From the NCBI RefSeq assembly GCF_964199755.1, contig NC_133900.1:16755201-16819200 (forward strand): a stretch of DNA of 64,000 nucleotides, read 5' to 3'. Origin of the DNA: Larus michahellis (Eukaryota; Chordata; Aves; Charadriiformes; Laridae). Positions 51,695 through 60,116 of this stretch are shown one piece after another; positions within the stretch are counted from its first letter, which is position 1; each line of letters starts with the position of its first letter. The notes under the pieces are model-generated. The model worked only from the letters and a program-made list of their open reading frames with translations, was not told the DNA's origin and ran no database searches. Made by a program: the position numbers and the translations under genes.

Positions 51695-51791
51695 ACCCAC
51701 CCTCCCACGCCCGCCTGCCCTGCAAGCGCCGCGCGGCCGCCGGCCCGGCCCCTCCCGGCCGCCGGGCTGCCCCGAGCCCCGGGCGGCGGCT

Positions 51792-51797
51792 CACGTG
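51792..51797. promoter_or_regulatory. E-box CACGTG in the shared promoter
   Basis: Palindromic CACGTG in the context GGCTCACGTGGTAACC, midway between the two start codons. This is the canonical site for USF or MYC/MAX-type bHLH-ZIP factors, and USF sites are common in mitochondrial and bidirectional promoters. Confidence 0.55.
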
Positions 51798-51822
51798 GTA
51801 ACCGAGCAGGCCGGAGAGAGGC

Positions 51823-51834
51823 GCCGCCAAAATG
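51823..51834. promoter_or_regulatory. YY1-like element in the shared promoter
   Basis: Sequence around CCGCCAAAATGGCCACC carries the AANATGG core of YY1 sites. A second, better match (AAGATGGCGGC) overlaps the NDUFC1 start codon at 52121-52131. Confidence 0.4.
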
Positions 51835-51875
51835 GCCACCGCCGACGGCTTCCCCCGCCGGGTCACGGCGGGCAA

Positions 51876-51887
51876 CGCGCATGCGCC
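51876..51887. promoter_or_regulatory. NRF1 binding site (palindrome)
   Basis: CGCGCATGCGCC matches the NRF1 consensus YGCGCAYGCGCR at all but the last position. It lies about 240 bp upstream of the NDUFC1 ATG and 335 bp upstream of the NAA15 ATG. NRF1 is the standard activator of nuclear genes for respiratory-chain subunits, which fits NDUFC1. Confidence 0.7.
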
Positions 51888-52123
51888 GCGACCCGCCGCC
51901 GGCACCGCCCTCACCCCTAGCCCCGCTGCCTCTCCCCGGCTGTACCGCACCGGGCTGCGAGCGGCGACCCGCCCCGCCCCGGCCCGCCCGCTGAGTTAGG
52001 GCCCGCCCAGGCTCCTGCGGGGCAGCGCGGCTGCTGGTGGCTCCCGGGGCGGGGGGCGCCGGTAGCGGGCGGGGAGCGGGGCGGCCCCTCCCCGCGCGGG
52101 GGGAGGCGGGCCGAGGCGACAAG

Positions 52124-52184
52124 ATGGCGGCGGCGCTGAGGGGGGCGAAGCGCTGGCGGCTGGTGGCGGGAGGGCCGAGCCTCG
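52124..52184 (+). CDS. NDUFC1: NDUFC1 coding exon 1 (residues 1-20)
   Basis: ATG to the donor CTCG|GTGAGC inside the CpG island, ending one base into codon 21. The frame is open further upstream but has only a GTG at 52037, so the ATG at 52124 is the start. Confidence 0.93.
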
Positions 52185-54416
52185 GTGAGCGGCGGCGGGG
52201 GTGGAGCGGGGTCTGGGCTGGCCGCCGCTCGGGGCGGCGGGGAGGCCGTTTGGGTTTAGGCGAGCGCGAGCGCGGCGTCCTCTGCCCGCGCCCTGTGGGG
52301 GCGTCAGCGGGCCGCGGCCCTCCTGAGGCGGGCCGTGCCCTCGGCGGGGCGGGCAGGTGGGGACAGCCTGGGGCCGGGAGACTTCTGCAGGGGAGGGTGG
52401 GAGGTGGCGCAATCAAAAGATGGGGGTAGGGTATGGCCTTGGTCTAGTGGGAGGTGTCCATGCCCATGGCAGTGGGGTTGGAACTAGATGACCTTTAAGG
52501 TCCCTTCCAACCCAAACCTATGAAAAAAGCAATGTCCCATCCCGGCTCCCCTCTCCCTCAGGTCAGGGAGCATGTGTTGCAGTATATCGACAAATGGGTG
52601 AACTATAACAGTGTTATGGGGACCACTTACACATGATAAACGTGTGCGCTAGCAGCCCAGAAAGCCAACTGTGTCCTGGGCTGCATGAGGAGAAACGTGG
52701 CCGGCAGGTTGAGGGAGGTGATTCTCCCCTTCTACTCCACTCTCTGAGACCCCACCTGGAGTACTGCATCCAGTTCTGGAGCCCCTACTGCAAGAAAGAC
52801 ATGGATGTGCTGGAATGTGTCCAGAGAAGGGCCATGAGGATGATCAGAGGGCTGGAGCACCTCTCCTATGAGGACAGACTGAGAGAGTTGGGGTTGTTCA
52901 GTCTGGAGAAAAGAAGGCTCTGAGGAGACCTTATAGTGGCCTACCAGTATCTTAAGGGCGCCTACAAGAAAGCTGGTGAGGGACTTCTTAGGATGTTGGG
53001 TAAAGGTAGGGCTAGAGGGAATGGATTAAAACGAGAGATAGGTCAATTCAGATTGGACATTAGGAAGGAGTTCTTCACCATGAGGGTGGTGAGACACGGG
53101 AACAGGTTGCCCAGAGGGGTGGTGGAAGCCCCATCCCTGGAAGTTTTTAAGGCCAGGCTTGATGGGGCTCTGAGCAACCCGGTCTAGTGGGAGGTGTCCC
53201 TGCCCATGGCAGGGCGTTGGAACTAGATGATCTTTAAGGTCCCTTCCAACCCTAACAATTCTATGATTGTATTTGGGTGGTTTGTTGTTTTTTCGTCTTT
53301 TCCCCTGATTGTATGAGCATCAGAAACTGAGTTGATTGTCTAAACCTGAGAAACGTTAACACGTCTGTCATCTTCTGCCGTTTTAGCTTTCACTCGTTCC
53401 GCATTTGTTGCAAAGAAACGTAATTATGACCAACCAAACTGGTTTGGAGTTGGCTTGGCTTTCAGCACCAGTGCTGCCTTGTGGGCTTTTGTAAGTGTTT
53501 TCGGTTGGTTTTGTTGAACTTAACTATCCCCAAACCGTAGCGATCTGAAGGCAATGACTGCCACTTGCCTCGTCGGTTGGGGTAATGGATGGTCGTAGCA
53601 GGCACTGAGACTGAAGCATGATATATACATTAGTTACATTTTCTTAAATGTGTGTTGTGCTTTTCTTTGCAAAGATGAACAACTTACGCTCCTCTCTCTG
53701 GCAAACTTAAAACAGGCACAACAGAAGACTTAATTATTCAAGCCTGTTATTTTAAGCCTTTAACATTATTTTCCCCAATGGATCTTCAAAAAAAAAAAAA
53801 AAAAAAAAAGAAAAAGACCTAGGGATGTGCCTCAGTAATGTTGTGTTTATCAGACTACTGATGCATTCTCTTCTCATTTTTCATCTGCAGTCAATTGGTC
53901 AAGACCCCCTTTTCCAGAGCAAAATGTAGATGTAAGATGTTCCCTGTTTCAGAGAACTCACAGGCTTGATGCTGATAAAGCGGGCAGGGTGTAGTAGCTC
54001 TTGCGAAGAAATGTGCAGGATAAGCAGCACTCCCAAGATGACAACACCTTCCAGGGTGGGGCAGATTCCCTTTGGGGTTTTCCCCATTTTTGGGATGGTG
54101 GAGGATTGATTGGCGGTAGGAACCTTCCCCCCTCAATCAGCCAGCAGAAAATGTTTGAGAGAGGTGTGCGAAAAACGCCTCACTGGACAATTGATAATTT
54201 ACTCTGTATTGTCCCAGTTATGTGTTGGTTTGCATTGTGATAATGGGAATTTTATGTTTGGAAGAAATCTTTTTGTTCCCTGGTTCCAGCCACACATTGT
54301 ATAGCCGTTTATCATATCCTGCTATTTTATAGCTTTTCAAGCAGCATAATGAAGATGTAATGGAATATGAAAGGAGGAAACAAGAGAGACAGCATAAGTG
54401 TACAAGCTGTTCATAG
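52124..54416 (+). CDS. NDUFC1: NDUFC1: complex I KFYI/C1 accessory subunit
   Basis: Small accessory subunit of NADH:ubiquinone oxidoreductase, in the inner mitochondrial membrane. Three coding exons join to 82 residues; human has 76. Residues 1-20 ([20 protein letters not shown]) are basic and Ala/Arg-rich, a mitochondrial presequence. They are followed by [20 protein letters not shown], the counterpart of the mature human start (KFYVREPP..PDWLKVG). A single membrane span covers about residues 40-58 ([16 protein letters not shown]), then the diagnostic [14 protein letters not shown], matching human IKQHNEDILEYKRR. The tail [12 protein letters not shown] is longer than in mammals. The ATG has A at -3 and G at +4 (ACAAGATGG). 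The TAG stop can be read directly at 54414-54416, or as TA|G across the last intron to 55141; the protein is the same. Confidence 0.95.
52436..52522 (+). repeat. CR1 LINE 3'-end fragment in NDUFC1 intron 1
   Basis: GGTCTAGTGGGAGGTGTCCA and GGAACTAGATGACCTTTAAG, GTCCCTTCCAACCC: the last ~85 bp of a CR1 element in plus orientation. Only 125 bp separate it from the next, longer copy. Confidence 0.9.
52649..53270 (+). mobile_element. CR1 LINE fragment (C-terminal ORF2 plus 3' UTR)
   Basis: About 620 bp of a 5'-truncated CR1 retrotransposon in plus orientation. It encodes the end of the reverse-transcriptase ORF ([34 protein letters not shown], then [32 protein letters not shown]). One in-frame TGA at 52921-52923, probably a CGA to TGA change, interrupts it before the natural stop after SNPV. 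The 3' UTR ends in CTAACAATTCTATGATT, the family's short tail repeat. Dead as a mobile element, but well preserved and so fairly young. Confidence 0.93.
53387..53490 (+). CDS. NDUFC1: NDUFC1 coding exon 2 (residues 21-55)
   Basis: Acceptor GTTTTAG, then [20 protein letters not shown] and [15 protein letters not shown]; donor TTTT|GTAAGT on a codon boundary. Carries the mature N-terminus and most of the membrane span. Confidence 0.95.
53491..54332 (+). other. NDUFC1 intron 2
   Basis: Ordinary intron with a 22-nt A run at 53788-53809. No recognised exon or repeat family; open frames at 53891-54304 do not look like protein. Confidence 0.8.
53788..53809. repeat. Poly(A) tract, 22 nt
   Basis: Uninterrupted A run in NDUFC1 intron 2, followed by GAAAAAGACC. 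Confidence 0.9.
54333..54416 (+). CDS. NDUFC1: NDUFC1 coding exon 3 (residues 56-82 and stop)
   Basis: Acceptor TTTATAG, then [20 protein letters not shown] and HKCTSCS. The end reads TCATA|GTAAGTATG: a perfect donor lies inside the TAG stop, so the exon probably ends at 54415 and G at 55141 completes the stop. Confidence 0.93.
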   Translation, partial: LFKQHNEDVMEYERRKQERQHKCTSCS

Positions 54417-55140
54417 TAAGTATGTACATACAGATGCTTTTGACTTAGATGAACACAAGTTCTGCAGATCTTTGGCTTTTGCTAGACCTTATTTTTTTCC
54501 TTAATACTTTGCATCTTGGCTTTTGCTGTTCTTCTAACTCATTCCCAGTTTTAAAGTGATAGGGTGACTGATCTATATTTTCATATATTCATTTCTGTGC
54601 GTATTCACTGCCAGCTTTCTGTCTAGGACATGCAAACTTTGGGAAAATAACATATCTCTAATAACGTCTATAATAAATTTAGGTTACAAAGAGAATAACT
54701 TAAAAGTGCTTTAGTGGCAAGGAGATCAAGGTCACTAAAAAATAGCTTATCTTTGCCTCTTTTTAAAATTTATTTTATTTTAACAGGTCTACAGTGGGAA
54801 ACACTTTTCTAAGTTTCACTTATATATTACACATAAGAATGATATCAAGTCAGTGCCCATGGGCTTGCAAATCATATGTGGTCCTTGTCAGTGTAAAAAA
54901 CCATAATTGTGTTTCTGCCAGCCAAAAATTCTAGTGGGGATTATGGCCTCAGAGCAATTAATATGCCACATGAAACAGTTGCTTAAACTAGGCACAGAAA
55001 AACTTGCAGCGCTGTGGTTATTTTTCCCCAAAATACTCCTCTCCAGCTAAAAATACAGTATTTTGTGGGATGTTTCTAATCATGTTCATTGTATCTATTT
55101 TCCTTGTTGCTGAGACTTTTTTTTCCCCCTCTTTTCTTAG
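54417..55140 (+). other. NDUFC1 intron 3
   Basis: From the donor inside the stop codon to the 3' UTR exon acceptor. AT-rich with no recognised element. If retained, the TAG still terminates the protein. Confidence 0.7.
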
Positions 55141-55285
55141 GTTGATGGTACATTCATTAAGAAGTAAGGTGATCACCAGTTGACTGACATATAAGTGAGC
55201 ACAGAAGTACGAAGTATCTAAATACTTACATGTTCATACATTTCATGTGCAGAATTATGAAATAAATTATAAAGTCTGGAAGAAA
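55141..55285 (+). other. NDUFC1: NDUFC1 terminal exon (3' UTR)
   Basis: Preceded by a strong acceptor (ACTTTTTTTTCCCCCTCTTT then TCTTAG). Its first base G would complete the stop codon begun in exon 3. Non-coding apart from that base. AATAAA lies at 55261-55266 and a T/G-rich stretch follows (TTGCTGTTTGTATTTC). Further AATAAA hexamers occur near 55550, so a longer form is possible. Confidence 0.75.
55261..55266 (+). terminator. NDUFC1 poly(A) signal
   Basis: Canonical AATAAA about 120 nt into the terminal exon, followed within 40 nt by a U/GU-rich region. It gives a short 3' UTR typical of small respiratory-chain genes. Confidence 0.7.
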
Positions 55286-56414
55286 CTTACAATGACTTTT
55301 CTTGCTGTTTGTATTTCATTCTGTGGGTCTTGAAATTGCTTTATGTGGCATTTCTGTTTTGTAGTTTTATCAACGTTATTTTCGAAAGTCTCTTTTTTTA
55401 TTTTGGAAGGTATAGTACAAAATTAGACATCAATTCAGAGAAACTTCGGCAAATGTTCCAGAAGTATGCTCTTGCCCTGCCGTCATTTTCATTGCTAAAT
55501 TTATAAAATAAGCGATAAGCAAATACAAGAATGGGATTTACGGGAAACCTAATAAAACTGATCTGTACAAATGCCAAAATGTGCGTTTGCTACTTCACGC
55601 ATCAAAGAGGAAGCTTTCAGCTCAGTCCTGGCTGGGTAGACTTTCGAAGCGTGACCCAGTGACTTAAAGAGATGCCATAATTAAAGTTCCACATCTGCTT
55701 GCAAGCTTGATCTAGTTCCTTGAGTGCTGCTGTTCTTCAGTCCTTTGTGGTCTGGATTGGTGGGGTTTTTAGTTGTTTTTTTCTTACTAAGAGCAGAAAC
55801 GAAGCTTGGTCAGAGACAACAAAACCCAGAGGTGTCCGACCTTTAAATTCTCTGTGTGTCTTTATTATTTTTCCTTGCCAGGAAGCTTGCTTTGTTCTTG
55901 GTCCTGCACACAAAATGGAAATGTATTCTCTATTGTCAGAAAAGGGAGGATGAAAGCTCAGTCTTGAATCTTGGAGGCCATTTAACTGACTCCATCCCTC
56001 CTTGCGGCTCTTACGTAGCTTCGCCCAGGCACAGTGTCATTTCTGTCTCTCAGCTCTCTGACTGGTTGTAGATGGATCCATGCCCTGCTATTCCCCAAGG
56101 ATCTGCTCCTCGGAGGTGCTGCAGTGCCGGGACCATGTGGCATGTAGAGGGGGAGGGTGTGCGGTGCCGTACCCAGGGCTTTGCCTGCGCCATGGAGGGA
56201 GGCTGGCCTCAACCAGCCTTGCCCTGTCCGTGTGTCTGGAATTGTGCGCTGCCTGGAGGGTGCCTGCAGCCTCGGGGACGGGAAAGCTGCACGGCCCATG
56301 TCAGGCTCTAAGGTGAGCGCAGCCTTCTGAACGCTTGCGCCTTCACCTTCTCTTCGTGCATCAAGGTCAATCAAGGACGAAGGACGGAAAAAGGGGATAA
56401 TGACAATAGGTGGA
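55286..56414. other. NDUFC1-MGARP intergenic region
   Basis: Just over 1 kb without a supported gene. AATAAA near 55550 could extend the NDUFC1 3' end. The long minus-strand open frame at 55982-56626 runs into antisense CR1 and is not a gene. Confidence 0.7.
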
Positions 56415-56955
56415 ATTACAGAGTGATTCTGCCGCTCTGTGTTCTCATCAGACCCTACCTGGACTACTGTGTCCAGCTCTGGGGCCACCAACGTAAGAAG
56501 GATGTGGACCTGTTGGAGTGGGTCCAGAGGAGAGCCATGAAAATGATCAGAGGGCTGGAGCACCTCTGCTGTGCGGACAGGCTGAGAGAGTTGGGGTTGT
56601 TCAGCCTGGAGAAGAGAAGGCTCCATGGAGACCTTTCCAGTACTTAAAAGGGGCTACAGGAAAGATGGGGAGGGACTCTTTATCAGCGAATGGAGCGATA
56701 GGACAAGGGATAGTGGTTTTAAACTGAAAGACGGGAGATTTAGGTTAGATATCAAGAAATTCTTTCCTGTGAGGGTGGTGAGACACTGGCACAGGTTGCC
56801 CAGAGAAGCTGTGGATGCCCCAGCCCTGGAGTGTCCAAGGCCAGGCTGGATGGGGCTTTGAGCAGCCTGGTCTAGTGGGAGGTGTCCCTGCCCATGGCAG
56901 GGGGTTGGAACTAGGTGATCTTTAAGGTCCCTTCCAACCCGAACCGTTCCATGAC
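56415..56955 (+). mobile_element. CR1 LINE fragment upstream of MGARP
   Basis: About 540 bp of CR1 in plus orientation with the ORF2 end ([40 protein letters not shown]) and the standard 3' UTR (GGGAGGTGTCCCTGCCCATG, TAAGGTCCCTTCCAACCC). A frameshift around 56635-56645 breaks the ORF after RRLHGDL. The 3' end stops about 225 bp before the MGARP start codon, where the CpG island begins. Confidence 0.92.
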
Positions 56956-57043
56956 CCTGAAGCGAAGGGACGAGCGACCGTCCCGGCCCCGGCCGCGCTC
57001 CCCGCTCGCCCCGGACACCCGCGGCCGCCCACCAGGTGCGGCG

Positions 57044-57051
57044 GCACGTGG
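57044..57051. promoter_or_regulatory. GCACGTGG: E-box and hypoxia-response-like core
   Basis: The palindrome CACGTG with the wider GCACGTGG contains the ACGTG core bound by HIF. Mammalian MGARP (also called HUMMR) is induced by hypoxia through HIF-1, so this site, about 135 bp upstream of the ATG, is a reasonable candidate. USF or MYC binding is equally compatible. Confidence 0.4.
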
Positions 57052-57180
57052 CGCGGGGCGGGGCTAGCGCCGGCCCCGCCCACCGGCGCTCCGTCGCGGC
57101 CCCGCCCCGCCGTGCCGTGCCGGCAGTCTCCTGTCAGGCAGCCCCCGCTGTGCCCGCTCCGCTCCCCGGCTCCCGCCGCT

Positions 57181-57265
57181 ATGTACCTCTGCAGGGCCGC
57201 CTCGCAGGCGCTGGCCTCTCGCCTCAGCCGGGCTCCCTCTGCTGCGAGCCGCCTCAAGCAGCGCG
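57181..57265 (+). CDS. MGARP: MGARP coding exon 1 (residues 1-28)
   Basis: ATG inside the CpG island; the peptide runs to AASRLKQR plus one base, donor GCGCG|GTAGGC. Arg/Ala/Ser-rich, a mitochondrial targeting sequence. Confidence 0.88.
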
Positions 57266-60116
57266 GTAGGCGGGGGGCCGCCGGGGAGCCCGGACCGGGG
57301 CTGGCTTAGAGGTCAAGGGGACAGCGGCGGGGGAGGGGGGGGTGACGGACACGGGGAGGCGCGGGGCGGGACGGGGCGCGGAGGGGGACGGGGACGGGGA
57401 CGCGCGAAGGTCGGGCGGGGGCGGCGGGCACGCGGCGCGGCCGTTGGCGCAGCCGTTGGCGCGGTCCGTTACGGCGCTGGGTCGCGGCTCCCCGCTGTGT
57501 GAGGGGGAGGGAAGCCGGGTCCGGCTGCTCCGTCATCCGCGGCGGGGAGCCCCTGCCCTTGGGAGAAGCGGCGGTGCCCTCCCCTCCCGCTCCCTGGAAG
57601 CAGCCTCGGTGGCGGGCAGGTGTAACCCCCCTCCCACAGCGAGGGCGCCGCCGTTATCTTCACTTCCACCCCCCAAGAAAAGAAAAATAAAGGGGTTTAA
57701 CGCCCCCCCCCCCCCCCTTAGGCGGATGTTGGGAGCAGTGGTTCCCTCAGCGTTAGCAGGGAGGGAGGGACGGTGAATCAGCCCGGTGTGTTGCAGCCAT
57801 GGCTTTTGGCGCATCAGGAATTGTGTAACCAGTAGCAAAAAAAAAAAAAAAAAAAAAAAATCATCTCCTGGCCGTGTTGGATGGCTGCGGGCTCACTGAG
57901 CCTTGGAGAAGAAGGTATTCCTGAGAAACTGCTGCAGAACCTGTATGTCAGTGTAAGAAGATCCTACCAAAGAGGAGTCTGAAAAGCGTGTCATGAGGCA
58001 GATGATGCTAAACATAATCTGGCACGCGATGGCAATATTTTGAGATTGAGACTATTTTTGCAGCTACCGATTGCAATGCTCGGAGCCATTTTATATTTAG
58101 TGAGCACCCTTTCAATGAGGCGTTTCTCGTCTGTGCTACTCAGCTGGGACGAAGTCACGAAATTCAGCTGAAAGCTTTGTTGATGAACAGAATTTGGTGT
58201 GTTTTTCATGGGTCTCTTCTGAGATGTACGGAAGAATCCAGGGCTATAGCAAGCATCAAAACTACAGAAGCAGTGAACAAGCATACATGACTGACGCTGC
58301 TGTTATAGTGAATATGTTATCAATCGGGGATAAAAATTGTGTAACCCTGCCTGCCTGCCTTGTTGGCCAATACTTTAGGTTATGGGCATGTATCTAAATC
58401 TCAGCAGTCCATTTGAGAATGAAAGAATGCAAATTCAAAGGACAAGGCTTTTTGTTAAAGTGCTCTGTTTTTAAACTGAAGAGGATTTGTTACCTCTGAC
58501 TGCAGCAAGACTGAATAAGGACAGATTAATTCTCCTACATCCCTTAGGCAGGAACATTTTTGCAGTCCTTTTCCTTTTTTTTCCCTACATTCCTTGGGCA
58601 ATTCCTTAGTCTATATAGACTGCATCTAGTACTTGGAAGCTGATAGGCAGACAGTGTAGTTCATAGTTCACAGAAACTCTTACAGTCTTAGGAAGAGCTC
58701 AGCCTCGTTTAGTTAAGCACTATGCCCTGTATTACTCAGTAGTACTAAACATCGCTATGTCATACATACCTCTCCATTTTGGTACAGCTTTTTAAATCGT
58801 CCTATGCAATGTTCAGATTCCGTCCTTCTATTGTGATCTTATTTTAGCAGCACTTTACATCCATTTCAATAACGGTTTTTATAGCACCTCTTCGCCAGAT
58901 GTCATCTGGGAGTGTTCCTGGCTCTTCTGGAGAGACCATGATTTACTATCTGCTTGCTGGTGTTGCTGCTTTTGGTGGTTTATTTTATGTAAGTGTTTGG
59001 GAATGGAGTTGTTTGTGCATTCTGAGTTGGCATGGTATAAGGTGTGTTCTGGGTTAAAGAATGTGGTCAAGACACAAACCCTCAATAGAATGTGGGTGTC
59101 GTACCACATAGTTAAATACAGTCTAACTTAAAAATCAGTTTAAGACAACTAGCGAAACTGAATGCCTGTTGCTTACTTGTTTTACTTTTAATTTTGATAT
59201 CTAGTGCTGTTATCATTTTTAGTGGAAAACATGTTTAAAAGTATGTGAAATGAGTGTGTCCAAAGATGATGTAAGGCATCTGCCTCTAACCCCTTGGCTT
59301 TTCTTGTCAACCACAACCATTAAGAATATGTCAAAGTGGGCAAGACAGATGTGAAGTAAGTTGTCTGAAGCCACAAAGGGAATATTATGAACCTCATTAA
59401 TTGGGGAAAAGATGGGAATATTAATTACTCAGAAAAAGCATGTTAAAATTTTGTAAACATCTACTTCTGTCAAATTCTTCAGTAATCATTCTCTTCCCTG
59501 CATCTAAATATATCAGACTCTGTGCTTCACATCCCTAAAGCCTCCATTTCATAGCTTCCTTACACCCCCCACACACCCCCGATTTGAGATAGTTTGAGGA
59601 CATGTATCAGAGAGGTACATTTCCCTCTCCCACAAAATAATTTTCTTGAATGGTAAGTAGCTTCTATATGTTCAAAATGGTGAAATTGTGTGATTGCATA
59701 TCTGGAGGAATAACAAATGCTCTTGCTGTCACCTTTTTACTATAGTTATTTTTTAAATTGTCTTTTAAAATACTGTGTTCAATTCCTGAAGCACTTTGAA
59801 AGGTGCATGGTGTTTGCTTTCTAACAATGGAGAAATATGAAATGTATAAATATGTTAGTATAGCAAAATAGATAGTATTTTTTTTAACCTTGCTTAGCAT
59901 AATTTGATGTGCCTTTTAAGATGCGCTTAAAAACCCTTCTCTCCCTCTCCCGTCTCTTTGTTTGGTAACTTTGTAGGGATGTAGCAATAAGTTTAGGTAT
60001 AATTTCCTTTCAGGCCTACAGAGTAGTCAGTTCATCCCGCAGCAAGTATATTGAACATATGAATATTCTTCATGAGAGAGCTGAGGGGCGGAAAAACAAA
60101 TCTTGGTCAAGCAGGG
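57181..60116 (+). CDS. MGARP: MGARP (mitochondria-localised glutamate-rich protein), exons 1-3, 3' part not seen
   Basis: Membrane protein of mitochondria (also called OSAP or HUMMR) that in mammals affects mitochondrial transport and cristae in neurons and steroidogenic cells. Three exons give 97 residues plus a base. The presequence MYLCRAASQALASRLSRAPS matches human MYLRRAVSKTLALPLRAP. Then come RQMSSGSVPGSSGETMIYYL and a membrane span (YYLLAGVAAFGGLFYAY; human MIYYLVVGVTVSAGGYYTY), followed by a basic linker SRSKYIEHMNILHERAEGRK (human DQAKHTEHKTNLKEK). The acidic Glu-rich tail that names the protein was not found by 64,000. It may lie beyond the window, or be replaced by the terminal-exon-like block at 62964. 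The start ATG has G at -3. Confidence 0.88.
57703..57717. repeat. C15 homopolymer
   Basis: Fifteen C in a row near the edge of the MGARP CpG island. Probably length-variable. Confidence 0.9.
57837..57860. repeat. Poly(A) tract, 24 nt
   Basis: Uninterrupted A run in MGARP intron 1. The sequence before it was not recognised as a retroposed gene. Confidence 0.9.
58885..58988 (+). CDS. MGARP: MGARP coding exon 2 (residues 29-63)
   Basis: Acceptor TTTATAG, then APLRQMSSGSVPGSSGETMI and YYLLAGVAAFGGLFY; donor TTAT|GTAAGT on a codon boundary. The core is the single transmembrane helix; MSS...PGSSG...MIYYL is shared with human. Confidence 0.93.
58989..60013 (+). other. MGARP intron 2
   Basis: AT-rich intron of 1.0 kb with GT-AG ends and nothing recognised inside. 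Confidence 0.8.
60014..60116 (+). CDS. MGARP: MGARP coding exon 3 (residues 64-97)
   Basis: Acceptor CCTTTCAG, then AYRVVSSSRSKYIEHMNILH and ERAEGRKNKSWSSR plus one base; donor AGGG|GTGAGT. A polar, basic stretch after the membrane span, the position of human TYKTVTSDQAKHTEHKTNL. Confidence 0.88.

Larger units (their letters stand above)
56960..57620 (+). promoter_or_regulatory. MGARP CpG-island promoter
   Basis: GC- and CpG-rich block around MGARP exon 1. It contains GC boxes (GGGGCGGGGC near 57055-57064; CCCCGCCC) and a CACGTG E-box. No TATA box was recognised. It begins directly after the CR1 3' end. Confidence 0.8.
57266..58884 (+). other. MGARP intron 1
   Basis: Starts in the CpG island. 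It has a 15-nt C run at 57703-57717 and a 24-nt A run at 57837-57860. A 97-codon minus-strand open frame at 57991-58284 has no recognised relative. No further exon found. Confidence 0.8.

Noticed and set aside
52037-52123. N-terminally longer NDUFC1 from the in-frame codon at 52037
   Set aside because: That codon is GTG, not ATG. The ATG at 52124 has a strong context and gives a normal mitochondrial presequence.
51655-52416. 253-codon minus-strand ORF opposite NDUFC1 exon 1
   Set aside because: Same GC-driven artefact; low-complexity Pro/Arg/Ala content and antisense to a clear coding exon.
55982-56626. 214-codon minus-strand ORF
   Set aside because: Its 5' half is antisense to the CR1 ORF2 remnant, and the rest has no protein character.
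57991-58284. 97-codon minus-strand ORF in MGARP intron 1
   Set aside because: Antisense, no recognised family and no supporting splice or poly(A) signals; it could be a decayed transposon but this cannot be supported.
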